Shown here one piece after another: positions 53,791 through 64,000 of a stretch of DNA of 64,000 nucleotides (position 1 is its first letter; every line of letters starts with the position of its first letter). The notes beneath the pieces were generated by a model. The model was not told the origin of the DNA. It did no database searches and saw only the letters and a list, made by a program, of their open reading frames with translations. The position numbers and the translations under genes are program-made. The DNA is from Paramacrobiotus metropolitanus (lineage: Eukaryota; Tardigrada; Eutardigrada; Parachela; Macrobiotidae). The stretch spans positions 186,001 to 250,000 of the forward strand of contig NW_026570365.1 of assembly GCF_019649055.1 (NCBI RefSeq), in the 5' to 3' direction.

Positions 53791-56700
53791 AAAATGTTTG
53801 CCCAAATGTCACACTTGAGCACCTATTTTGAAATAATATTATGTATTGACTGTTGTAAGAGTATAATATATGTAATAATACATTGTATTGCAATAATAGA
53901 ATCCTCTGTCATTTTATTCTGTTACGCCATATGCCAAAGCTGAATCTTCTGCTGTATAATATCACCCCGGTCAACTGGAAACAGGCTTGACGCCTAAAAA
54001 CGTATTCTTAATATTTCATCATCGTGGTCATTTTTTACTTTACCACTTTTCACTAGGCTTAGTTCCTTATTTCGAGGTGGGTTTTTTATTTTAAGGGGTC
54101 GCTGTTGATAAAATACAAGAACAATGCCCTTAAAGCGTCTACCGAAATAGCTGGCTTGATACAGCGCTTCCATGGAGCAAAACGCCTTTTCACGTTGGAA
54201 AAGGATGCGAGGTCACGAGGCAGCTAAGATTACAATTACCAAAATTCAGAAGCAACATTACTGTTCACTGTGCGCCCAGATCGCAGTTCTGGTTTACTAG
54301 AACGTCCCCGACGAACTGAAAACTGATTAGAAGAAGTTTTGCCAGCTTTCAGTAATAACTGCACTGGCATGCTGCGCTCATGTTAAAGTGGTCAGCACAG
54401 ATGACCACAACATGTTAAGCCAACATTCATTCGCTTTAATACGGTAAATCTACTGTTTTGTGCATTAAAGCGAATTTTACGTAGAATTGCCTCTAACAGT
54501 TACAATGCAAGTGAAGATTACGCCGTTTTATCCATAGTTTAGCATTTCAGTGACAATTTAATCATACGACTGCCAGTATACCTTGTTTTACGAAAAAAAG
54601 TGCACCCTTGAGCTAACAAACCTACGCTAATAACCAGAAAATGCAGTCTAATTTATTTTGTCAGGTTGAAAGGGGTAGCCTAAACTTAAAGTACTGCTTT
54701 TGCCCCTCGCTCCTTGCCGTCTCAGTTTGCCTTTGTCAGCTTTGCCGCCGCGAATACCTTCACCGTCCGAACTTACCGCCGAAAAGCTCTAAAATGGTTG
54801 CGTAAAGATACCTTATACCGAGAATGTCTTGTCACTAGGAACGAAATGGAAGTGGACTCCGTTGACTCGGATACGGACGAGCCTGGATTTTCGGCTTCAC
54901 TTATTAGCATTTTCACTGTTATGTTAACAGTAAGAAAATTATTAACTATTATTCAAACGTTCCATTTGAACCACGCTTATCGTGCAAACAATCTAGTCAT
55001 TTTGCTGTTGCCGTTCTTACTGTTATTCTGACAGTAAGATAAGCGGGATTATTTGGAATCTGTGATTAATAATTATTAATTTTCTTCCGCCATTTCTGTA
55101 TATGACAGTGTTCTGTAGGCTATAAAGTGCGAATCACCGCTATTTCTGACCGACTCAAAATTGAATAATTTTTGTGCCGGTACAATCAATGTAAAGCTGT
55201 TGAAAACCCAAAATTTAGACGAAGTAACGGCGTCGATGGTACCGTTCGGTCAGTCTTAATTTCGCATCAGACTGAAGGTGAAAATGCAATTAAAAAAAGT
55301 ATTAAAGCAAAGTAAAACAGCGGCAACCAACAGATTTCTGCATTATTGCGAGTCCGTTCTTTTTTAGAGAAACAGGGTGCTGAACATTCCTATTTTCTGG
55401 TTCCGTAAAGTTCGTTCACTTACAATCAGGCTATGGTGAAATGAAAAAGGCAACGCTTTTGTATATAATAGTTTAAATGCGAGCGCTCAGTAGCGTTGTT
55501 AACGGTGCGATGCGGTGTACACCGGTGTGCCGTCGGTGCGGTTTTTTGCAAGAAATCGCACTTACCTTACCGGTGTAAAGCGAAAACCGCACCGGACGGT
55601 GCGGTGAAAAATAAAAATCGCACCGCAATTTTTCACACCGCACCGCACCGGTTTATACCGGTGTAGCGCACTTTAGTTGCCCAAGAACAACAAATTACCG
55701 ACTTTATTACTTATCAATTTCCAGAACTTCTTGACACTACTAGCGCTAAGCCTTCTAAGGGCATCGCTAATAGGATGTATCTAGTCGTAGCAAAACTGTC
55801 ACGACGTAAAATATCGAAAACAAATTCTCTAAGAGTTTTGTGACGAAAACAGACTCAATGTAGAGCGTGGAAAATCAAGCCGCCATATTGTTTGCGCAGC
55901 AATGCTACATTTTCGTTTTTATGGCAACCCGGTTGCTGCAGCAGCTACAAGTTGAAACTAGGGAGTAGGGAGTGTGAGTGAGCACTGTACGATTTAGACG
56001 TACGATCGTCACAGCCCGTGCTTCCCGTGGGCGTGAGCACAGCGTGCAGCGTCATCGCATAATAAAGTATTATTAATTTATGATAATTATGAATTTAAGA
56101 ATATCGTCGATTAACCGGTGTGCGTCAACGCGGTTTCCCCAACGCACCGGTGTGCGCCGGTGCGGTTTTTCTCAAAAACCGCACCGCCTGTACCAATTTA
56201 TTTTTCAAAATCGCACCGCAATTTTTTCATATTGCACCGGTGCACTGGTAAAAAACCGCACCGTTAACAATCTTAGCGAGCAGCCTTATAATGAAAGGTT
56301 AGATACGGTAAAGTATTGACGGTGATTCAGTAATTTACGGTAAGACACCGGTAAAGGCTTTTGCAACGGCGTCTTTCGATGGTAATTTGGGACAGTAAAG
56401 GTATCCATGGCGGCAAAGACAAAGGTAAAGGTGACAATGGCAAACTAAAATGGGCGGCGAATGTGCTGTCAGGCAGTTTTACGGATTAACGGAATATGCT
56501 GGTACTGTAGTTAATTTTACGGGTTAGCCAGTAACCGGTACTACTTGGTACACTAAAATACTAAAACTAAACAAAAAAATAAAAAAAGTACTGAAATAAA
56601 AACTCACTAAAATTACTAAAATTTTGTAATCGGTTAGCGACGTTAGCGCAGTACTCACACCTCACATTCTATCGTTCTAGTAAATCAAATTTAATTGTGT

Positions 56701-57646
56701 GACGCTGTATTAATTTATTCCTAAAGCCAATACCAGCTTTTGTTATTTGATACAAACAGTTTCTCAATGCTGTAAAAAATTATTTTGCAATATTACTTAC
56801 TCTTATGCTATTTCTAATTGGTTTTTCGTAATTACTTGGTAGCTGGTAATTTGCATGAAAATATCAAACAGTGGCTGACTTCCCGAAATCCTTTTATTCG
56901 GTTTATTATAAGCCAAGCGAAAATAATATCACTGCAACAATAGGAAAACAAATGAAAACATGCTGTTGCTTCAGAGAATATGAGGAAACATGTACTTTTC
57001 CAAGTCCACTGACAGTCCACCGTCCAAACAGCAACTGCTCTCACTCGTCCGACCTCCAGTTCTATGACGAGTAGAAGTATAGCAGACCATGTGCGGAATG
57101 TCTAAGGAAATTAGAACAGGAAATTGGAAATTAAATGGGCTAAACCAGCAGATGGAATTGTCTGGGTTCACTGATTCTTTTGATGGTTTTTCTTTGTAAA
57201 TGTTTATCGTGGAAGTTTCCGATGATCCACCCGGTGCATACGATCAATATTTCCTCATTTTATCTCTAGCTTACGACGAACTGCACAATATTACCGCAAA
57301 ATTCAAGCAAATTCAATTTTACCGCATTCAATGCACCACTTTATGTAATACGTACATACAAATTTCTGTGTAATTAAGACATTCTTACCTAGCGCTGCCT
57401 TACTTCTCTGCTGTCCCATAAAAAAAATTAATAGAATTCCTTCGACGCGGGTTTAAGGCTTAGTGTCGTTAAACCCAGTTAGTTAATCATCCAAGTAATA
57501 ATGATGAGGAGCATCATATACATAATGCAGCAGCATAATTTAAGCCGTAGAACTCTCCTCTACACGAAATCCAACTGTATGCCGTCACGCGAAAGGTCAT
57601 TCATCACAAGCTGCATTGCATACAACTGCTTACTTGCGGATATTCT
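53791..57646. other. Intergenic with CACCGG-rich repeats
   Basis: No gene recognised. A 105-codon frame (54714-55031, no ATG context) has a hydrophobic C-terminus but no homology I know. The main feature is the repeat element at 55496-56270. Confidence 0.4.
55496..56270. mobile_element. Repeat element rich in GGTGCGGTTTT/AAAACCGCACC, with 14-bp ends
   Basis: TTGTTAACGGTGCG at 55496-55509 and its exact complement at 56257-56270 bound about 775 bp. Inside each end, clusters of GGTGCGGTTTT, CACCGGTGT, AATCGCACCGCAATTTTT and their complements form sub-terminal inverted repeats (55500-55670 and 56130-56270), with unrelated sequence between. Sub-terminal repeats of this type are seen in hAT-like non-autonomous elements. 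Alternatively these are two separate insertions of the same small repeat in opposite orientation. No clear target duplication. Confidence 0.5.
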
Positions 57647-58654
57647 TCAATGCCGCTGTACAAAAACAGTACGCACGTCGGAGACAATGCTGGTGGACAG
57701 CAACGGATCCAGGATAGACTGGATGATCCACAAAACATCCAAGGCGCCCACGACGTCATCATTTACCGTCACACCCCCGATCTGCAGCAACTGGCACACC
57801 TGGTAGGGCGTCCATGTGACAACCAAACTGCAGGTCAACAGGGTGAGGATGAAAAAGGCTCGGCTATTTTGCCGACGCGTCTTCTTCAGCGCTGCAGGAG
57901 CCTCACCGCTGGTTCCATTATCTGTCGGGCGTGACTGTAGTTCGATTTCCGGTGCATCAGGACGCGTTTTCAGACGCATCCGCTGTCTGACTACCAGGCA
58001 GACGTAGGATCCGGCCACAAAGGCAATTGGAGCCAGAAACAAGAAGGTCTGCACCATCAGCTGCCAGGGTCGTTGGGCGTCGCCATTGACTTCGCATTCT
58101 CTCCCCATTATTCGGAAGAAAAGGGAATCCCGGACGAGACCAGGCAAAATCCATGCATGCACGTAAATGAAGGCGCCAGTCGTCAAAACAAAGCTGGTGG
58201 TCATCGTGTGCCGGTGGCGGTAGTTGTAGGGAAAGATCATCGCCCATAGCCGGTTCACTGTGATGAGAAGGTGGGCATGCATCTCCCAGCCGGCAAAAAC
58301 GTAGTTGCAGTACAAGAAAAAATCACAGGCTGCCCACGAGAGCGTCCACCGATCGCAAGAGAGCTCGAAGAGGATGTCCAGTGGATTCTCCAGGATGGCC
58401 ATGGCCAGGTTTGCTAGGAGAAGGTTGGCTATGTATGGTTTGAATGAACCACTGATTGCGGTGGTGCGGTAAAGGCTGGCGAGGCCGGCGGTATTGCAAA
58501 CAATCACTAATACCATGGCAGCGATCTCTATGGCAGCCAGTGGATCGCCCCAGTAACTGTAATGGAGGCAGGCATAGTCCAGGCTGCTGTTATCGGTGGC
58601 GTTTGACCAATGCGCACCACTCGTTGTAGCATTATTACAGCTTCGGTCATCCAT
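57647..58654 (-). CDS. Rhodopsin-like seven-transmembrane receptor, single exon, 335 residues
   Basis: Complete intronless frame, ATG at 58654. The N-terminus has sequons NAT, NAT and NSS. TM1 is about 40-62, TM2 about 72-96 (ANLLLANLAMAILENPLD), TM3 110-133 ending NRLWA 134-138 in place of DRY, TM4 about 153-173, TM5 about 199-222, TM6 about 267-290 with TWTPYQ (WxP conserved), and TM7 about 302-323 with LDPLLS where NPxxY is usual. Cys100 and Cys187 could form the TM3-ECL2-type disulfide. The third loop is polar and basic. The protein is a close relative of the two-exon receptor at 21.8 kb, and lacks the intron found there. Ligand unknown. Confidence 0.9.
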   Translation of the reverse strand: MDDRSCNNATTSGAHWSNATDNSSLDYACLHYSYWGDPLAAIEIAAMVLVIVCNTAGLASLYRTTAISGSFKPYIANLLLANLAMAILENPLDILFELSCDRWTLSWAACDFFLYCNYVFAGWEMHAHLLITVNRLWAMIFPYNYRHRHTMTTSFVLTTGAFIYVHAWILPGLVRDSLFFRIMGRECEVNGDAQRPWQLMVQTFLFLAPIAFVAGSYVCLVVRQRMRLKTRPDAPEIELQSRPTDNGTSGEAPAALKKTRRQNSRAFFILTLLTCSLVVTWTPYQVCQLLQIGGVTVNDDVVGALDVLWIIQSILDPLLSTSIVSDVRTVFVQRH

Positions 58655-61262
58655 TAGTCATCTGTTCTTCTACTCTTTTCACGTCGCATTAAAATTGAGG
58701 TTTTTCTTATTCTTATGTCAAGAGCAGGAATGCCGGGTAGCAAGCCATAAATGCAGGTCTCAATACTGCTACTTGTATACACTTACCCAGCTAATTTGAC
58801 ATTCTCCAGTTTCCTGGCAGAGCTAGGTTAGGCATACCTGGAAACCGCGGAGTGCCACCTAACCAGATACGGCAAACCGCTGTTAATTGGTCTCCCGGTG
58901 ATAAATTGAATGACTGCGTTAATACTTAACGCATTGCTACCGCAACTCACCGGTCACGGTGTACAGCTTTGTCACGGAATAATTGGCATCCAGACTGGAT
59001 TTAATAAGCGGGACAAGACGGGTTTAGCGCAAGCAGAAATATGAGATTATTTTTGGGAAACCGGATATTCGTTAGTAGGTGCCGGAAGGGTGCAAGAAGG
59101 TGCCGGATGCGCCTGCTTTGGATTTCCGAACGGCCAGTGCAAGTAACAACCTTCGTCAACGTACTTCCGCAGCCTAGTCAAAAATGCACCGCAACGGCTC
59201 AAAAACCGAGTTTGCCCGGTCAGATGATGTTTGATGAATGTAGGTCATGTTATTTAGCCCGCTTCCGGTGAAGGAAACATATCTACTTAACATGGGATTC
59301 TAAACCCGTCTAAGGACAATATTGCAAACATTATTAAAACACCCAGTTCAGCGTAGAACTGACTTGCGTCTTTAGGACACAAGCAACATTCTATGCAAAA
59401 ACTTAAAAAAGATATCTTATCCATCGGCAATTTCGCACCCGTACAATTGGGAGTGTGACATTTTCGCACTCAAGTTCGATGCGGGACTTTTTGTCGCGAA
59501 GACAGTCGGCGCGGACATGTGGATTGTGGGTTGAGGTATTTAGCTTGAGAATTTTCACTTGCAACATTTCGCCGCAAGACAAATGTGCGCTTAGTGGGCA
59601 GCTGGACACTGGATTTTAGTTTTAGTGTTTTACTCAGGTACTGATGCGGACGCGTTTGCGTTCAGGTTCCGGGTTCATTGACTATACTAATACGACACAA
59701 ACAAAGCCCCGATAGGCCACATTTGCAATAAGATCCGCTGCTAATGGAAGCTAATCTGTGGCGCCGTTACTGCCTGGGCAAGGAGAATACCGGTATCCGG
59801 CCGGGATGGTGGGAAATTAGCTGTCTCCAAAATTACAAGAAACTGGATTAAAATGCAGACTTAGACACACACCACTGGAGAAACTGCGCTGCGACCACCC
59901 AAAGGCATTCTGTGTTGCCAAAGGCACACTTATTACTCTGTATTTGTATAATATGTAATACCTACTCTAGTCAGTAAAAACGTCAGCCGGGGTTAACTGA
60001 ATAGTACGGTTGCTTGGCGTTCTTTTTTTCGCGCAAGGCGGCGCAGCTATCTGTACACAGACTTTGTTCACTTGCATTCAGTACCATTTCAACCAAATTC
60101 AATGAATACTGTATCAATGAATATTATATTCAATGAATATTATACTGATTCTGTTCCAGGTATTTCTGCAATATCTCACGGGGAGGGGGCTATGGTAGCG
60201 CAGTGTTTGGCAAATTTGGGTGTAAAAGATGTACGTTGTGTAAATGATAAATAGGTACTTATGGGAAACTCAGAGATAAGTATATTTCAACATAGTACTT
60301 TCGGTTTATCGGTCTTAAAGTACTAAACATACTTCAAGACGGCCTCTGAGAAAAGCAGATATATTGCTGTTTGAAAATCACTGTTTGCAGTTTCGGGAAG
60401 AGCGAAAATGTTATAAGTTATGTTTGTTACGTATTACTTTTGCTGTCTAATTTTACAGTAATACAGTAGCAAAATACCGTTCTGCTCTCGCCCGGCGCCC
60501 AAATATAGCAGTGTCCCGAGGCAACTTTCCTTCTTGAAATAAAGGTTCAGTGGTGTAAGATAATAATCGTATCGATCGCGGTATCGTTCCCGGTATCTGA
60601 TGCGGACTGATATAACCGTGCTCGTATTTTATAGAAAGTTTAGCAATATCTCTCCTGCATATTGTTGCGGACGCAAATGCTTCACTGGTCACGGAAGGAA
60701 ATACGATAACTGATCCGGGAAACGTTATATTAGTGTTTCATTACTTACTACCGCTAGAATGCAAAATCATCGAAAACTACACTGTCGGGTAATCAAGCAG
60801 TTTTCCTTGAAGTGACCTTCCATGCCTGAGCGCATTAATTTATGTTTATTGCAAGGGAATGTCGCGATCAGAACACATATCAGCCTAATTATTATCACTT
60901 ATACCGTGGCTACGTATCCCATATCGTGAAGCCGCTGCCGGCTGGCTCGAGTTAATTGTAGTGGTTCCGAAATCGGCGCTGGAGCGCGCCATAGCGCGCC
61001 ATAGCGCGTGCGCGATCTAACAAGCGTTAATGAGCGTAAAACAGTCAAAATAGACAAACAGTATTCGTGCAGTTCTCAGGAAATCAGCATGCAGTCTGCA
61101 CTACTACACAAATAAATACCTGGTGTCACGGCTGTATTACCCGTTTCTTTAGCACACCTGGGAAACACTGTAGTTCCTACGCCATTACAGTGACTTTCCT
61201 GATGGCAGGAAGAAGTGAAACGTGTGAAGTCCACGCACAACTTCTTTTACTCGAAAATAAAA
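58655..61262. other. Intergenic between divergent receptors
   Basis: The two flanking receptors point away from each other, so promoters for both probably lie here. No gene recognised. A short GC-rich repeat (GCGCGCCATAGCGCGCCATA, about 60985-61004) and a repeated TCAATGAATATTATA phrase near 60115-60146 are present. Confidence 0.4.
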
Positions 61263-62225
61263 ATGAACAATTCCACCCGCACGCTTACTGTGTTTGGAAT
61301 ATCAGTTGAGTCACCCTTACGGGGTTACTTTACATACATCCAGTGGCTGATGTTGACGGCCAGCATTTTTGCTATACTGGGCAACACTGTGGTCTTGGCT
61401 TCATACTGTCGCAATCGAAACCTGCGAACATCTTTTGGCATTTACGTGATGAGCCTGCTGAGTGCTAATATATTAAGTGCTTTATTATCACAAAATCCAT
61501 TCCTGTTCGCTATTAAATACCTGTTACCAGAGCGGTCGCATGGAGTATTTTGTGTCCTTTACCGCTTTGTGCTGTCTCTGCTCGGTCCAACGCTCCCATT
61601 AGCCCATATGCTTATTGTGGTCAACCGCTTCTGGGCTATCCAGTGGCCATTTGCCTACCGAAGATATCATACGAGAAGCTTTGCTGTTGGAATTTGTGCT
61701 GGTAGTTGGATGATGATCTTGGTTTACATTGTGCCGGCCATTACGGTCGATAGCGTACTTCGACTGGAAAAACTGGACAGCGCCAACTGTGGATTTTCCA
61801 TAAGCTGGCATGGCCAACCGGAGTGGCTGTTGCCCTATAATATCATCATCTTCTACGGTTTGCCTGAACTGACGATCGTTGTGGGCTATATATACTTTTG
61901 CTGCAAACACTGGAAAAACAAGCAACGTAACGTACTGCCGTTCCATGGAGCGGTCACCGCGGCGGCTGATTACGCCGTTTCGGCACAAAAAGTTAAGTCA
62001 TCGTTTCCCGTTTTGTCGGCCATCACGTGGAGTTTTGTTATATGCTGGTCGCCAAGTAATTTGTATTTTATCTTTGACCTCATGTCTGAGAATATTCAGT
62101 TTTACCAGATTGGTAAAATCTTGAAAGTAGTACATGCTGGCTTAGATCCTATATTATTTGTCTACGCCCTTAAGAACGTTCGCCACGACCTACGGAGCGC
62201 TGCGGGATTTTTATTATCTCGCTAG
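61263..62225 (+). CDS. Rhodopsin-like seven-transmembrane receptor, single exon, 320 residues
   Basis: Complete frame. I chose ATG 61263 because the frame upstream opens with GTG only, and the sequence from here starts MNNSTR with a sequon. TM1 is about 24-47 (ILGNTVVLA, with the conserved GN of class A), TM2 about 56-78, TM3 about 97-120 ending NRFWA 121-125, TM4 about 139-160, TM5 about 190-213 (GLPELTIVVGYIYF), TM6 about 247-270 with CWSPSN, and TM7 about 284-303 with GLDPILFVYALK, a D-P-x-x-x-Y variant of NPxxY. Cys97 and Cys176 could form the usual disulfide. More diverged from the other two intact receptors, closest in layout to the pseudogene at 52.8 kb. Ligand unknown. Confidence 0.9.
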   Translation: MNNSTRTLTVFGISVESPLRGYFTYIQWLMLTASIFAILGNTVVLASYCRNRNLRTSFGIYVMSLLSANILSALLSQNPFLFAIKYLLPERSHGVFCVLYRFVLSLLGPTLPLAHMLIVVNRFWAIQWPFAYRRYHTRSFAVGICAGSWMMILVYIVPAITVDSVLRLEKLDSANCGFSISWHGQPEWLLPYNIIIFYGLPELTIVVGYIYFCCKHWKNKQRNVLPFHGAVTAAADYAVSAQKVKSSFPVLSAITWSFVICWSPSNLYFIFDLMSENIQFYQIGKILKVVHAGLDPILFVYALKNVRHDLRSAAGFLLSR

Positions 62226-64000
62226 CGCGGATGCTGAAAGCGTCCTGGTTATGGTAACGTTGCCGTACACGGTTCACTAACGATTTTTCCGTATGGGATT
62301 GGAATTTTTTAAGTCTTTAGTTCTCCAAAATCTTTTAACTCTAGATTCTTTCCATCAATAAAAATGACTTCTTTGGCCCAGGTACAGCACCTATAGATGA
62401 ACGTTCGTTTTTAAGTCAGATCAAAAGCTACGAAGATGAGAACCACAACTGAAATGAATGTTTGTTTTGGACTCCATCAGAAGTACCGCGCGGTCCGCAA
62501 TACATATAGTGGACTGTAACCCAGAATTTTTGATACTTGTATAGAGAAACATTTTGTTTCATTCAATCAGAATGAAGCAGAACAGACACATATGTCACGC
62601 TTCTTTTTTTTCCTGAAGGCACTGCCGACTCATGATCGAAAAACTCAATCTTTATACTCATACAACCTTAACGTCTAGACTTTATTTCGGAGGATGAGAA
62701 CAGCAGTCAGCAATGCACCGGTCATACTTAAATCGTCAGTGATTTATGAAGGAGGGGCGCTTTCAAAATTAGTATCAAATATAATTAAGTATACACCATG
62801 TGCAGCATCAAATTCCCAGATGAAATCATGAAAATGCAAACAAGTGTTTTATTTTCGTACATAGATTATTTGTAAGAAACATGCAATGCGGGTCTGACTT
62901 GAATTTAACGGGTGAAACGAACAAGTCGATCGCATAAACGCGCAATTAAAAAATAAATAATGTTATGTGTAGCCTTCCACTTCTCACAGCACAAAATACG
63001 TGCGATAAAAACAACTTGCACAGGGGAAACTTACAAGAACTTGCGCATAGGAGCCCATAAAATCGTCAGCCTTTGATGATTCAGTCATACTATATTCATG
63101 TACATAAATTACGTTTAATGTAGGTACCCGAAATCCACACAGCTTTGTCGGCGTTGTCGTAGATAACCCGATTTCGGACATCCGTACTTTCCATCTGGAG
63201 CGTCCTCTGACGGCCTCCTGTGATTTCTGTCGAACGGTACGGCAGATTGTAAGCCATTATAACCGGCGCTTGTAAGCTATCATTTCGAGTTCATTTTATA
63301 TAGAACGTTCCAATATTCTTGGAATATTGCAAAATAACGCATCCCAACCGGTTTATTGTTATTTCACACCCACAACTCAATGTTCCCACGCGCTAGCTAT
63401 GGTCTGTATTGTAGCAATAGACGTTGTACATCCATAAGACCCCCCAGTTACGATTCATCATTACGTTATGAATTTCGTTTATTTTACAGCCTAGCTTTCC
63501 TTCTCATGAAATTTCTAGAATTCAGTCTTGTACTCAGCTTGCTACAGCCTGCATCAGCTCGACCAGCTTGTTCACCTGGTTAAACTCTTGACCAAACCTT
63601 GCTTCCTCTCTTGCACTGTTATTGTCATTAAACATGCCGCGAACTATCGTTGTTACGTTCAGTAATTGTGTTACGTCAGTAAGAGCGTTCAAAAACCACA
63701 TAAAATACGAAACTGATATTTAACTGGCTGCGTTGAAGTAGCTGCTACCTGAGTGCAGAATCGAAAAGTCATTTACAATAAAAAATGTGCTCATAATGGT
63801 TACCAGGTAAGCATCATGTACCGGCTTTTCGTAAGCTAAGAATCCACATAAGCGGGTCAAAGAAAAGCTGAATGGTATACAATAAATGGCAGTACTCCGT
63901 CGCGGTATGGACAACAGTGGAGGATGTCTTCAGAAACCACTGGTCAGCCAGCAGATAATAACGCTTAACGTGGTCAGTGATAGAATCAGAAACGATCGTA
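62226..64000. other. Intergenic to window end, no gene seen
   Basis: Only short ORFs without domains on both strands; mixed AT-rich DNA. Confidence 0.35.

Noticed and set aside
54714-55031. 105-codon ORF with a hydrophobic end
   Set aside because: Non-ATG start, no recognised domain; the hydrophobic tail comes from a T-rich stretch.

Overview
This is a stretch of animal nuclear DNA. Two multi-exon genes with GT-AG introns, a small family of seven-transmembrane receptors and a full Ty3/Gypsy LTR retrotransposon show that it is eukaryotic. The receptors carry NRLWA or NRFWA in place of DRY. They and the compact introns remind me of invertebrate ecdysozoans, perhaps a tardigrade, but that guess is low confidence.

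Layout. 2.1-6.7 kb, minus strand: an 11-exon sorbitol dehydrogenase, reconstructed with consistent splice phases from start to stop (354 residues). 9.0-10.5 kb, minus strand: a two-exon LHPP-type HAD phosphatase (265 residues). 10.5-21.8 kb: gene-poor DNA with a 102-bp higher-order minisatellite (14.3-15.2 kb) and several inverted repeats. 21.8-23.3 kb: a two-exon receptor. 24.8-49.5 kb: one giant LTR retrotransposon. 50.4-50.8 kb: a retroelement-derived fragment. 52.8-53.8 kb: a receptor pseudogene. 57.6-58.7 kb (minus) and 61.3-62.2 kb (plus): two more receptors, each encoded in a single exon.

The retrotransposon is the striking object. It is 24,689 bp long and is bounded by a CCTG target duplication. 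Its two LTRs show no substitutions and differ only by two indels. A primer-binding site matching initiator methionine tRNA abuts the 5' LTR. Gag, a zinc knuckle, protease, RT-RNase H and integrase occur in Ty3/Gypsy order. About 2.7 kb of extra coding sequence lies between protease and RT, and about 9 kb of unrecognised ORFs follows integrase. Most of the coding body is broken by frame changes, although the LTRs are near-identical and the neighbouring host genes are clean.

Three kinds of non-coding signal are laid over it. (1) The hexamer AGGTCA, usually as AAAGGTCA(C) or its complement, appears about 120 times by my hand count, in all three frames and both orientations, against roughly 11 expected. 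It resembles a nuclear-receptor half-site. (2) A nested hairpin with a near-invariant inner stem (CGGY pairing GCCG) and a co-varying outer stem occurs eight times in a tandem array near the 3' end. A ninth copy of the same architecture lies in the 5' leader. (3) Three hairpins with an identical AGC loop sit just after the primer-binding site. I regard this combination as the best candidate for an undescribed system: a giant, probably trans-mobilised Ty3 element with dedicated DNA and RNA recognition signals at both ends and throughout its body.
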